From Deinococcus seoulensis (GTDB taxonomy: Bacteria > Deinococcota > Deinococci > Deinococcales > Deinococcaceae), in assembly GCF_014648115.1 (NCBI RefSeq), contig NZ_BMQM01000040.1:1-32049 (forward strand): 32,049 nt of DNA. The letters run 5' to 3'. A program made the translations under genes and the position numbers. The notes under the pieces were generated by a model, which ran no database searches, was not told the DNA's origin, and worked only from the letters and a program-made list of their open reading frames with translations. Below are positions 20,351-27,329 of this stretch, piece by piece (the first letter of the stretch is position 1; each line of letters starts with the position of its first letter).

Positions 20351-20752
20351 GTGACCGACATCCCGCCTCCTCCCGTCCCCCCGGCGCGGGCGTCGTGGTG
20401 GCAGCGAACCGAGCGGCGCATCCAGCGCCTGCAACGCCTGCCCCTGACCATGATGATCGCCAGTCTGCTGGCCGCGCTGGGCATCGTGCAACTGACCTTC
20501 CAGCTGGGCAACTCGGTGTACCGCAGCGTCACCTGGAGTCAGGACACCCGCGCCACCCTGGCCCGCACCGCCACCCTGGAACGCGACGTGCGCATCCTGC
20601 AAGACGCTGTGAAAGCCAACCAGGACCCCACGTACCTGCGCGCCCTGGCCCGCTGCCGGGGCTTCGTGGGCGCGAACGAACGCGTCGTGGTCGCCAGTGA
20701 CGCCCCGGAAACCCCGCCCGGCGAGAACTGCAAGGCCCTGCGCGTTCCGTAA
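20351..20752 (+). CDS. FtsB/DivIC-like septum formation initiator protein
   Basis: A 133-residue bitopic membrane protein. It has a short proline-rich and then basic cytoplasmic start, one membrane helix (LPLTMMIASLLAALGIVQLTF, about 31-51), a coiled-coil segment (about 64-88, RATLARTATLERDVRILQDA) and an ending YLRALARCRGFVGANERVV. That order and ending resemble the FtsB/DivIC group, which bridges FtsQ and FtsL at the division septum. The match is by architecture and would need a profile search to confirm. The start at GTG 20351 is chosen for its leaderless -10 box. A long A/T-rich hairpin follows the stop. Confidence 0.65.
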   Translation: MTDIPPPPVPPARASWWQRTERRIQRLQRLPLTMMIASLLAALGIVQLTFQLGNSVYRSVTWSQDTRATLARTATLERDVRILQDAVKANQDPTYLRALARCRGFVGANERVVVASDAPETPPGENCKALRVP

Positions 20753-20763
20753 GGGCGGTGATG

Positions 20764-20821
20764 GTTGAAAGTTGATGGTTGATGGAAGGGAACCCCCCTC
20801 TATCAACCATCAACTTTCGAC
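20764..20821. repeat. long A/T-rich inverted repeat between convergent genes, likely two-way terminator
   Basis: The arm at 20764-20783 pairs with 20802-20821 over 20 positions with one mismatch; the loop is 18 bases. The arms are made of GTTGAAAGTTGATGG-type subrepeats and are much richer in A/T than the surroundings. It lies exactly between the stops of two convergent genes. Its build, with subrepeat-containing arms, resembles the element at 12365-12455, though the sequences differ. Confidence 0.8.
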
Positions 20822-20831
20822 TATCAACCCG

Positions 20832-22136
20832 TCAGAACACGCGGTCGAGGATCAGCGGTTCCGGCGCGGGGGCCTGGGCGCCCAGGGTCAGGCCCTCGGT
20901 GAGGAGGCGCCTGGCGGCGTCCAGGCCGCGCCCGTCACGGTGGTAGATGCGCAGGACGGGTTCGCCGGCCTGGACGGCCTCGCCGGGTTTGCGCAGGAGT
21001 TCCACGCCCACGCCGTGGTCGATGGCCTCGCCCTTGCGTTCGCGGCCGCCACCCAGCACGAGCACGGCGCGGCCGACGCTCAGGGCGTCGATGCTCGCCA
21101 CGAACCCGGATTCGGGGGCGGTCACGTCGGCGCGGCCGGGCGCCACGTCGAACTTGCTGATGTCGTCCACGTAGGTGGCGTCGCCGCCCTGCGCCTCGAT
21201 GAACGCGCGGAACTTCGCCAGGGCGCTGCCGTCCGTCAGGGTGGCACGCGCGCGGGCCTCGGCGGCCGCCTCGTCCTCACCCTGGGCGGCCAGCGCCTCC
21301 ACCGCCAGTGCCACGCACAGTTCGGTCAGGTCGTGGGGACCTTCACCGCGCAGGGTCGCCAGAGCCTCCAGCACCTCCAGGCTGTTCCCGGCCATGTGGC
21401 CAAGGGGGGTGTCCATGTCGGTCAGCACGGCGCGGACCTGCCGTCCGGCGCGGTTGCCGATGTCCACCATCGCGCGGGCCAGGCCGCGCCCGGCGTCCAG
21501 GGTGCGCATGAACGCCCCGGCGCCCACCTTCACGTCCAGCACGACCGTGTGCGCGCCGGACGCGAGCTTCTTGCTCATGATCGAGCTGGCGATCAGCGGC
21601 AGGCAGTCCACGGTGGCGGTTACGTCCCGCAGCGCGTACAGCTTGCCGTCCGCTGGGGCGAGGTCCCTGCTCTGGCCGACCAGCGCGAGGCCGATCTCGC
21701 GCGCCTGCGCGATGAAGCGGTCCTCCTCCAGTTCGCTCGTCCAGCCGGGAATGCTCTCCAGTTTATCGATGGTGCCGCCGGTGTGCGCCAGCCCACGCCC
21801 GCTCATCTTGGCGACGGTCTGGCCCAGCGCGGCCAGCATGGGCGTCAGGATCAGGCTGGTCTTGTCGCCCACGCCGCCCGTGGAATGCTTATCCACCGTG
21901 CGTGGCAGGTCACCGAGGTTCATCAGGTCGCCGCTCTCGGCCATGACCATGGTCAGGTCAGCCGTTTCCTGTTCGGCCATGCCGCGCAGGAACACGGCCA
22001 TCAGCCACGCGCTCATCTGGTAGTCGGGCACGTCGCCGCGCGTGTACCCCAGCACCAGGGTCTCGAGTTCCTCGCGGGTGTGCTGTTGGCCGTCGCGTTT
22101 CTTGCGGATCAGTTCGGGGATGTTGATGGCGGTCAT
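20832..22136 (-). CDS. deoA: pyrimidine-nucleoside (thymidine) phosphorylase
   Basis: A 434-residue enzyme that splits thymidine or uridine with phosphate into base plus (deoxy)ribose-1-phosphate for salvage. The PROSITE-type signature [20 protein letters not shown] and the phosphate-binding [13 protein letters not shown] are intact, and the C-terminal alpha/beta domain ([17 protein letters not shown]) is present. Length fits both E. coli DeoA (thymidine) and Bacillus Pdp (broader pyrimidine), and the choice between them cannot be made by eye. Salvage of thymidine is relevant in an organism that degrades and rebuilds much DNA after damage; that link is inference. Confidence 0.95.
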   Translation of the reverse strand: MTAINIPELIRKKRDGQQHTREELETLVLGYTRGDVPDYQMSAWLMAVFLRGMAEQETADLTMVMAESGDLMNLGDLPRTVDKHSTGGVGDKTSLILTPMLAALGQTVAKMSGRGLAHTGGTIDKLESIPGWTSELEEDRFIAQAREIGLALVGQSRDLAPADGKLYALRDVTATVDCLPLIASSIMSKKLASGAHTVVLDVKVGAGAFMRTLDAGRGLARAMVDIGNRAGRQVRAVLTDMDTPLGHMAGNSLEVLEALATLRGEGPHDLTELCVALAVEALAAQGEDEAAAEARARATLTDGSALAKFRAFIEAQGGDATYVDDISKFDVAPGRADVTAPESGFVASIDALSVGRAVLVLGGGRERKGEAIDHGVGVELLRKPGEAVQAGEPVLRIYHRDGRGLDAARRLLTEGLTLGAQAPAPEPLILDRVF

Positions 22137-22141
22137 AGGCC

Positions 22142-22147
22142 AGTTTA
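22142..22147 (-). promoter_or_regulatory. possible leaderless -10 box for the nucleoside phosphorylase
   Basis: TAAACT on the minus strand ends five bases before the ATG at 22136. The spacing is at the short end for a leaderless start. Confidence 0.35.
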
Positions 22148-22182
22148 CGTCCCGTGGACAGGAAATCGTCCCGGCGTGCGCC

Positions 22183-22632
22183 TCAGCTCTCGTCCGCCTC
22201 GCCGCTGGTCCAGCCGACCTTCGCGTGCGTGCCGTCGCAGTAGGGCTTGTTGCCGCTGTGGCCGCAGCGGCACAGCGCGGCGCGCACGTCCTTCCTCTCG
22301 CCGCCGGGCGTGTCGATCACGAGGTTGCCTTTGATCATCAGCGGACCGTCGGGGCTGGGGGTGATGGTGGTGATCTCGTCGGGCATCTCGGCCTCCTGTC
22401 CTTCCAGGACGTAATGCAGCGCCCCGGTGGGGCAGGTGCGGACGACCGCCGCGACCGCGTCGGCCCCGGCGTTGGCGGGCTGAATCCACGGGCGGGCCTT
22501 CGGGTCGAACACGTCGGGCAGCCCGCGCACGCAGTTGGCGACGTGCAGGCAGCGCCGCGCGTCGTAGTAGACCGTGATGCCGGGTGCCGTGTACGCCTTC
22601 CCCTGCGCGAGGTCCTCGTTGGTGAGGGTCAT
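22183..22632 (-). CDS. two-domain iron-sulfur protein: ferredoxin-like plus CDGSH
   Basis: A 149-residue protein with two iron-sulfur modules. Residues about 18-75 form a divergent 4Fe-4S mono-cluster (Fer4_19/YjdI-like) domain with Cys28, Cys34 and Cys67 in RRCLHVANC and RTCPTGALH. Residues about 118-140 form a CDGSH domain, [16 protein letters not shown], whose 2Fe-2S ligands are Cys121, Cys123, Cys132 and His136. Such fusions are thought to act in electron transfer or iron-sulfur and redox sensing. The ATG at 22632 overlaps the stop of the WYL regulator (ATGA), so it can be made from that transcript, and a TACACT box before it may also give a transcript of its own. Confidence 0.88.
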   Translation of the reverse strand: MTLTNEDLAQGKAYTAPGITVYYDARRCLHVANCVRGLPDVFDPKARPWIQPANAGADAVAAVVRTCPTGALHYVLEGQEAEMPDEITTITPSPDGPLMIKGNLVIDTPGGERKDVRAALCRCGHSGNKPYCDGTHAKVGWTSGEADES

Positions 22633-23618
22633 GCCCCAGTGTACGCAGAGTCCGTAGGTCCGGGCTGGGTCGCGCTGGCGTGGGCGGCGCAGCGTTCGGC
22701 CAGCCGGGCGAACTCGGCGCGCAGTTCCGGGGGGCTGTCCACGCGGAAGTCGCAGTCCAGGCCCAGCAGGAACGCCGCGAAGCCCCCCAGGCCCTCGCGG
22801 GTGGTGGTCAGGCGCGTGCCGTGCGCGTCGGGGCGCACCTCCGTACCCCAGGTGGACACCCGGCCGCGCATGTCCTCCGGGAGGCAGTCGAGCCACACGC
22901 TGATGGCGTAGGTGGGTTTCGGGGCGCGCAGCGTGGAGCGCAGGTACGCGGCCGCGTCGAAGTCGGGCTCCTTCGTGAAGTGGCGGTCCTGCACGGTCAG
23001 GGCGCTCATGCGGTCCAGCCGGAACGAGCGGCGCGCGCCGCGCAGGTGGCAGTGGGCGACGGCGTACCAGCGGCCCTCCAGGTGCACCACGCGGTGCACG
23101 TCCGCGTCCCGGCGGGTCTCGGGCGCGTCGGGGGCGGCGTACGTGAAGGTCACGGTGCAGGCGTCGCGCACGGCGCGCAGCAGCGCCGCGAGCAGCTGCG
23201 CGTCGGTCGGGGCGACCCAGGGGCCGGTGTCGAACTGCACGCTGCCCTCCAGGGCCAGCATGTCGGCGCGCAGGTCGTGCGGGAGGCTGCGCGACAGCTT
23301 GGCGCTGGCGGCCTGCGCGGCGGGGGCCAGGGCGTGCAGGCCCAGGTGCCGCAGGGTGCGCAGGCCCAGCGCGGCGGCCAGCGCCTCCTCCGGCGTGAAC
23401 ATCAGCGGCGGCAGGCGGAAGCCCGCCTTGAGGCGGTACGCGCCGCCCACGCCCCGGCGGCCCTCGACGGGAATGCCGAGGTCCTGCAGGCGGGCCACGT
23501 AGCGCTGCACGGTGCGGGGGCTGACCTCCAGGCGGCGGGCCAGCTCGGCGCCGCTGACTTCCTCGTGCGCCTGGAGGAGTTCCAGCACGGTCAGTACCCG
23601 CATGCTCGGGTCGTACAT
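22629..23618 (-). CDS. HTH-WYL transcriptional regulator (YafY family)
   Basis: A 329-residue DNA-binding protein. The N-terminal HTH_11-type helix-turn-helix spans about 5-60 (VSGAELARRLEVSPRTVQRYVARLQDLG) with its wing GVGGAYRL. The WYL ligand-binding domain follows (about 140-240), with GRWYAVAHCHLRGARRSFRLDRM holding the WYL-type motif and its basic residues. A C-terminal WCX extension ends the protein. WYL domains sense nucleotide or other negatively charged ligands, often under DNA-damage or phage stress. The start at 23618 is six bases after a TACCAT box; a second ATG at 23603 is possible. It faces the DinB array across a palindrome that overlaps its promoter, which points to autoregulation. 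Confidence 0.92.
   Translation of the reverse strand: MYDPSMRVLTVLELLQAHEEVSGAELARRLEVSPRTVQRYVARLQDLGIPVEGRRGVGGAYRLKAGFRLPPLMFTPEEALAAALGLRTLRHLGLHALAPAAQAASAKLSRSLPHDLRADMLALEGSVQFDTGPWVAPTDAQLLAALLRAVRDACTVTFTYAAPDAPETRRDADVHRVVHLEGRWYAVAHCHLRGARRSFRLDRMSALTVQDRHFTKEPDFDAAAYLRSTLRAPKPTYAISVWLDCLPEDMRGRVSTWGTEVRPDAHGTRLTTTREGLGGFAAFLLGLDCDFRVDSPPELRAEFARLAERCAAHASATQPGPTDSAYTGA
22638..22643 (-). promoter_or_regulatory. possible leaderless -10 box for the CDGSH gene, inside the WYL gene
   Basis: TACACT on the minus strand ends five bases before the ATG at 22632 and lies in the last codons of the WYL regulator gene. Confidence 0.35.
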
Positions 23619-23624
23619 GCCTTC

Positions 23625-23630
23625 ATGGTA
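23625..23630 (-). promoter_or_regulatory. -10 box of the WYL regulator gene
   Basis: TACCAT on the minus strand ends six bases before the ATG at 23618. Its upstream edge touches the left arm of the palindrome at 23629-23669. Confidence 0.45.
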
Positions 23631-23669
23631 ATCGGAATAGCCGTCACGTTCTGACGGGAATCCGGATTA
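23629..23669. promoter_or_regulatory. large imperfect palindrome between divergent promoters, candidate WYL operator
   Basis: The arm at 23629-23646 and the arm at 23652-23669 match as inverted repeats at 14 of 18 positions, with perfect TAATC/GATTA ends and a perfect CCGTCA/TGACGG centre around a five-base spacer. It covers the space between the WYL -10 box and the DinB -10 box, including the -35 region of both. Base positions could be off by one. Confidence 0.6.
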
Positions 23670-23673
23670 TGCT
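23668..23673 (+). promoter_or_regulatory. -10 box of the DinB array
   Basis: TATGCT fits TANNNT and lies 31 bases before the first DinB start, leaving a short leader with AGGAGG (23692-23697). No -35 consensus is present; its place is taken by the palindrome, suggesting control by a regulator. Confidence 0.55.
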
Positions 23674-23704
23674 GAGGGCAGATTCAACCCCAGGAGGTTC
23701 CACC

Positions 23705-24196
23705 ATGACCGCACCCGCCGTGTCCGTCCCCGCCGTGTCCCCCGCTCTGTCCATTCCCGACTTCGTCGCTCACTGGCAGGGGCACCGCGCCCTGACCCGC
23801 CGTGTCATCGAGGCCTTCCCCGAGGATCAGCTGTTGACGTTCAGCCTGGGCGGCATGCGGCCCTTCGGCGCGCAGGCCACCGAGATTCACCTCGTGGACG
23901 CCATGACCGTCACCGCCCTGCGGACCGGCGAGTGGCCCGAACCCGACTGGAGTGCCGGACCGACCGAGAAGACCAGCCTGCTGGCCGCCTGGGACGAGGT
24001 GAGCGCCGAACTGGAACAGCACGGCCCACACACCGACCCCGCCTTCTTCACGGGCATGCACGCGCTGCCGTGGGGCGAGATGCCCGGCTGGGTCGCCGCG
24101 ATCTACGCCGTGGACAATGAAATCCATCACCGCGCCCAGGGGTACGTCTCCCTGCGCGCCCTCGGGATCGAACCGCCCGCCTTCTACGAGCGCTGA
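23705..24196 (+). CDS. DinB-family protein 1
   Basis: A 163-residue four-helix-bundle protein of the DinB/YfiT superfamily, which includes metal-dependent thiol transferases and hydrolases. The family helix start is FVAHWQGHRALTRRVIEAFP. The expected metal triad would be His62 (ATEIHLVDAM) plus an HxxxH late in the protein. Here the late motif reads NEIHHRAQ, so the first of those two is Asn138 and only His142 remains. AGGAGG sets the ATG at 23705. It is the first of a tightly packed run of four, and its nearest relative is the next gene, with shared HRALTRR, LRPFG-like and HALPWGEM segments. Confidence 0.88.
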   Translation: MTAPAVSVPAVSPALSIPDFVAHWQGHRALTRRVIEAFPEDQLLTFSLGGMRPFGAQATEIHLVDAMTVTALRTGEWPEPDWSAGPTEKTSLLAAWDEVSAELEQHGPHTDPAFFTGMHALPWGEMPGWVAAIYAVDNEIHHRAQGYVSLRALGIEPPAFYER

Positions 24197-24199
24197 GCT

Positions 24200-24688
24200 G
24201 TGCCCCGCGCGCCCATTGCCTCGCTGCCCCCGGCGCAGCTGGCCGACCACTGGCTGGGCCACCGCGCCCTGACCCGCCGCGTCCTGACCGCCTTCCCGCC
24301 AGGGCAGCTGTTCACCTTCACGCCCGTGCCCCCACTGCGGCCCTTCGGGGAGATGCTGTGGGAGGTGGTCGGCCAGAGCGGCTATGTCCTGCGCGGCCTG
24401 CTGGACGGCGCGTGGGACACCCCCAGCTGGGACGAGCCGGGGCTGGACCCGGCGGCCCTGCTGGCCGCGCTGGACGAGAACACCGCCCGCCTCCGCGAGC
24501 TGAGGAACCTGCCGGAGACCCGGCTGGGCGAGACGCACGCGCTGCCGTGGGGCGAGATGCTACTGCTGAACGCCGCGCTGGGCTCGGTGGACAACGAGGT
24601 CCACCACCGCGCGCAGGGCATGACATACCTGCGCCTGCTGGGTCTCACCCCGCCGGACTTCTGGACCCGTACGCCCGGAGACGCATGA
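24200..24688 (+). CDS. DinB-family protein 2, metal ligands mostly lost
   Basis: A 162-residue paralogue of the preceding gene: HWLGHRALTRRVLTAFPPGQL, THALPWGEM and VDNEVHHRAQGMTYLRLLGL correspond segment by segment. The position of the first metal His is Val57 (MLWEVVGQ) and the first His of the late pair is Asn132; only His136 is kept. It is therefore unlikely to bind metal in the usual way. It starts at GTG 24200, three bases after the upstream stop, with no clear ribosome-binding site, so coupled translation is likely. Confidence 0.82.
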   Translation: MPRAPIASLPPAQLADHWLGHRALTRRVLTAFPPGQLFTFTPVPPLRPFGEMLWEVVGQSGYVLRGLLDGAWDTPSWDEPGLDPAALLAALDENTARLRELRNLPETRLGETHALPWGEMLLLNAALGSVDNEVHHRAQGMTYLRLLGLTPPDFWTRTPGDA

Positions 24689-24777
24689 CCCCCACTGCTC
24701 CCCCGACGCCCACGCCGCCCCCGGCCCGCCCCGCGCCGCAGCGGCCCGCCACCCGCATCCGCTGCCAGCTGCCGTGA
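24685..24777 (+). CDS. possible 30-aa proline-rich mini-protein in the DinB operon
   Basis: An ATG at 24685 overlaps the stop of DinB 2 (ATGA), and the frame runs 30 codons to TGA at 24775-24777. The product is mostly Pro, Thr, Ala and Arg (it begins MTPTAPPTPTPPPARP) and ends RIRCQLP. It could be a translated spacer that keeps ribosomes moving to the next gene, or chance. The coupling geometry is the only positive evidence. Confidence 0.25.
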   Translation: MTPTAPPTPTPPPARPAPQRPATRIRCQLP

Positions 24778-24799
24778 CCCCCACACCCCCGGAGTCCGC

Positions 24800-25330
24800 A
24801 TGACGGACCTGACCCTGACGCTGGAGTCCTTCGCGCTGAACGCCCGCGTGAACGACTTCCTGCTGGACCGCCTGACCCCCGAGGACCTGACCCTCTCGGA
24901 CGGGCGGGGCGGCATGACTGTCGCGCGGATGCTGTCGCACATGGGCGCGTCACGCGGCGGGTGGCTGCTGGAGATGGCGCCCGGGTTCGCGGCGTCCACG
25001 CTGGCCCTGACTGGTGGGGAGAACCCGTGGAGCTGGCACACCACCGACCCCGCCCTGCTGCGTGCCATGCTGCGTGCCGGGGACGAGGCCGCCCTTCAGG
25101 CCGTGCAGGCGTACGCGGCGAGCGGCACCCCGTTCGCCGACCCGCACGGTGTGGGCACCTTCCACACCCGTCCGGCGCTGTTCCTGACGTACATGACCGT
25201 GCACGACGCGGGGCACCGGGGGCAGATCGTGACCCTGCTGCGCCACGCCGGCGCCTCGCCAGAACGCCTGGACGACCTGGAGGACGCCTGGAACATCTGG
25301 CGCCGCCCCCTCTCACCGGAGACCCCATGA
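24800..25330 (+). CDS. DinB-family protein 3
   Basis: A 176-residue DinB superfamily protein with an apparently intact metal triad: His47 (MLSHMGASRGGW) and His135/His139 in the classic VHDAGHRGQIV. It is closely related to the next gene, sharing MTDLTL at the start, NARVND, TLSDGRGGMT, ASGTPFADP and HRGQ. CGGAG precedes the ATG at 24800. The family's reactions, where known, use low-molecular-weight thiols (bacillithiol in Firmicutes), and Deinococcus is a known bacillithiol producer, so a bacillithiol-S-transferase role is plausible but not shown. Confidence 0.9.
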   Translation: MTDLTLTLESFALNARVNDFLLDRLTPEDLTLSDGRGGMTVARMLSHMGASRGGWLLEMAPGFAASTLALTGGENPWSWHTTDPALLRAMLRAGDEAALQAVQAYAASGTPFADPHGVGTFHTRPALFLTYMTVHDAGHRGQIVTLLRHAGASPERLDDLEDAWNIWRRPLSPETP

Positions 25331-25848
25331 CCGACCTGACCCTGCTGCTCGAAGCCTTCCGCCGCAACGCCCGCGTGAACGACACCCTGATCGCCGCCCT
25401 GACGCCCGGGGAGTTCGCCCTGACCGACGGGCGCGGCGGATGGACCGTCGAGCGGCACCTGCGGCACATGGCGACCTTCCGGGTGGGCTGGCTGTGGAAC
25501 ATGAGCCGCGACCACGCCATGCCGCTCCTGAACCCCGATGAACTGGACGCCGACGGCGACCCGCAGTGGCGCTGGGCAAACGCGCCCGCCACCAGCCTGC
25601 CCGAGGCCCTGGCGGCCGGGGACGCCGCCGCCATCAAAGCCGTGGAAGCACATCGCGCGTCGGGCGAGCCCTTCGCCGACCCCTGGAACGAGGGCACGTA
25701 CCAGAGCGATCCGGCGCACTTCCTGATGCACACCATCGTGCACGACAGCCATCACCGTGGGCAGGTCATGAGCCTCCTGCGCCAGGGAGGCCGCACGCCC
25801 GAGCAGATGGACGCGCTGGACAGCCACTGGGCGATCTGGCGCGAGTAA
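25327..25848 (+). CDS. DinB-family protein 4
   Basis: A 173-residue DinB superfamily protein, tandem paralogue of the preceding gene, overlapping its stop by four bases (ATGA). The metal triad is intact: His47 (HLRHMATFRVGW) and His139/His143 in VHDSHHRGQVMSLL. Shared segments with the neighbour include NARVND, LTDGRGGWT and ASGEPFADPW. It closes the array and is followed by a small repeat and a hairpin. Confidence 0.9.
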   Translation: MTDLTLLLEAFRRNARVNDTLIAALTPGEFALTDGRGGWTVERHLRHMATFRVGWLWNMSRDHAMPLLNPDELDADGDPQWRWANAPATSLPEALAAGDAAAIKAVEAHRASGEPFADPWNEGTYQSDPAHFLMHTIVHDSHHRGQVMSLLRQGGRTPEQMDALDSHWAIWRE

Positions 25849-25849
25849 T

Positions 25850-25983
25850 ACGGACTCCGATTGAATGGACTGCAAAGGCCATTCAATCCGAGCGGATGCG
25901 AGAAGGAGAGAAACGGGTTCCGGACGTGGAGTTGGCAACCCGGCGCCTTTCCGGGTGGAGGGCGAAATAAACGGAATCCGATA
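25850..25983. repeat. small dispersed non-coding repeat, copy 2
   Basis: It shares the 19-base core at 25914-25932 and TCCGAGC (25887-25893) with the copy at 93-158. A perfect 10-bp hairpin is formed by GATTGAATGG (25859-25868) and CCATTCAATC (25879-25888), and a second by ACCCGG/CCGGGT. The element is framed by similar ends, ACGGACTCCGAT and ACGGAATCCGAT, in the same orientation. It is non-coding and A/T-richer than the genes around it. Confidence 0.7.
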
Positions 25984-26011
25984 AGGAGCCGCGTCTGGCC
26001 GGAGCAGACGG

Positions 26012-26041
26012 AGGCCCCCTGCCTTTATCCGGAGGGGGCCT
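26012..26041. terminator. hairpin between convergent genes
   Basis: AGGCCCCCT (26012-26020) pairs with AGGGGGCCT (26033-26041) across a 12-base loop, between the last DinB gene and the convergent ccdA-like gene. No long T-run, but symmetric and stable. Confidence 0.6.
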
Positions 26042-26069
26042 TCGCGCTGAATGCCTTGGGTGGGGCCGC

Positions 26070-26804
26070 TCAGGGTATCTGCTGCTGCAACTGCCGCTGC
26101 ACGGCGTCCGTCTCTTCCAGGAAGGTCAGTTGTTGCAGGGCGGGCAGGCGGTCGACCAGCAGGGTCTGCACCTGCCGGTCCACGCCGAACACCATGCCCA
26201 CCGCGAACACCACCAGCACCGCCCCGAACACCTGTTGCAGCCCTCCCAGTCGGCCCAGCAGCGCCGGGCGGTGCAGCAGGCGGCGGCCCCCCAGCATCAC
26301 GGCCAGCATGGGAAGGGCCACGCCCACGGCGTACGCGAGGGTCGCGGCGAACGCGAAACCCGTCACCTGTCCGCTCAGGGCCAGGGTGGTCACGCTCGCC
26401 AGGATCGGGCCGACGCAGGGGGTCCATACGACGCCCAGCGTCACGCCGACCAGCACGCCGCCCAGGAAGCCATCCCGGTCGCCGGGGCGGCGCTGCGGCA
26501 GGGCGCGGCTCATGGCCAGCTCGAAGTGGTGTTGCAGCCACGGGACGGCCAGCGTCAGGCCGAAGCCCAGCAGCAGAAAGATAGCCACCCAGCGGATCAC
26601 GTCCGGGCTGAGGTTCAGGGCGCTGACCACGCTCGCCAGGAACAGCGTGAGCAGCACGAACGACCCGATGAACCCGGCGATGATCCCGGCGGGCCGCGCG
26701 CGCCCCCCGACCGTGCCGGACAGTAGCACCGGCAGGACCGGCAGCACGCACGGGGACAGGACCGTCAGCAGTCCTCCGAGGAACGCGACGAGCAGCAGCA
26801 GCAC
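26070..26804 (-). CDS. CcdA/DsbD-like thiol-electron transporter
   Basis: A 244-residue protein with six membrane helices that moves reducing power across the membrane to extracytoplasmic thioredoxin-like proteins. The two redox cysteines are Cys19 in LSPCVLPVLPVLLSG and Cys130 in VWTPCVGPILASV, each followed by the proline-rich signature of the family. It starts at GTG 26804, three bases after the stop of the thioredoxin-like gene, so the two are co-transcribed and are natural redox partners. The C-terminal 30 residues (LQQLTFLEETDAVQRQLQ) form an extra helix outside the membrane. Confidence 0.93.
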   Translation of the reverse strand: MLLLLVAFLGGLLTVLSPCVLPVLPVLLSGTVGGRARPAGIIAGFIGSFVLLTLFLASVVSALNLSPDVIRWVAIFLLLGFGLTLAVPWLQHHFELAMSRALPQRRPGDRDGFLGGVLVGVTLGVVWTPCVGPILASVTTLALSGQVTGFAFAATLAYAVGVALPMLAVMLGGRRLLHRPALLGRLGGLQQVFGAVLVVFAVGMVFGVDRQVQTLLVDRLPALQQLTFLEETDAVQRQLQQQIP

Positions 26805-26807
26805 GGC

Positions 26808-27218
26808 TTACTTCCGGGTGTTCGCGAGAATCTGGTCGAGTTTCCCGCCGGCCCACTTCTTCAGGGCCTTGCCGTCTTTGTCCACCAGCACGAAGGTGTG
26901 CTGGTACGTGATGCCGTACATCTTCTTCAGCGCGCCTTCTTTGTCGTAGTCGGTCTTGAAGATGGTCACGCCCGCGGGGATCTTCGCGAGGTTGCGGGTG
27001 ATGTCGGCGTCGGCGGCGCGGCAGTTCGGGCACCACGACGCCGCGAAGAACAGGACGCGCTGCGTGCCCTGCGCGGCGTCGAAAGCCTGTTTGCTGTACG
27101 GCACGTAGCGTTCGCTGGCGGGCGCGGCCGTCCTGGTGGCGGCGGCCAGGGCGGACGTGTTCACGGCGGCGAGGGTGGCGATCAGGGCGGCGGACAGCAG
27201 GGTGCGGGTTCGGTTCAT
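26808..27218 (-). CDS. secreted thioredoxin-like protein, CPNC active site, His instead of cis-Pro
   Basis: A 136-residue exported protein. A signal peptide (LLSAALIATLAAVNTSALAA) ends near residue 26, and a thioredoxin fold follows with the active site WCPNC (Cys63, Cys66). The loop that normally carries the cis-proline facing the active site reads YGITYQHTFVLVD, placing His107 where thioredoxins have Pro. The following Thr and strand are normal. GGAGGT precedes the ATG by six bases. With the coupled CcdA-like gene it forms a reducing pathway outside the cytoplasmic membrane, possibly for cytochrome c or other cysteine proteins. Confidence 0.92.
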   Translation of the reverse strand: MNRTRTLLSAALIATLAAVNTSALAAATRTAAPASERYVPYSKQAFDAAQGTQRVLFFAASWCPNCRAADADITRNLAKIPAGVTIFKTDYDKEGALKKMYGITYQHTFVLVDKDGKALKKWAGGKLDQILANTRK

Positions 27219-27234
27219 GGGTGGACCTCCAGTC

Positions 27235-27240
27235 AGGGTA
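27235..27240 (-). promoter_or_regulatory. -10 box of the thioredoxin-ccdA operon
   Basis: TACCCT on the minus strand lies 16 bases before the ATG at 27218, leaving a very short leader that contains GGAGGT. No clear -35. The 27219-27329 gap otherwise holds only repeated GGGGCCGG units. Confidence 0.4.
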
Positions 27241-27329
27241 CGGGCGGGCGGCGCGGAAGGTTCAACGGGGCCGGATGGTCGGCAGGGCGGGGCCGTCGGC
27301 GGGGCCGGAGGATCAGCGGGGCCGGGGGG

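Noticed and set aside
23669..23704. Earlier ATG for DinB protein 1
   Set aside because: It overlaps the -10 box TATGCT, and the ATG at 23705 has AGGAGG at the right distance.
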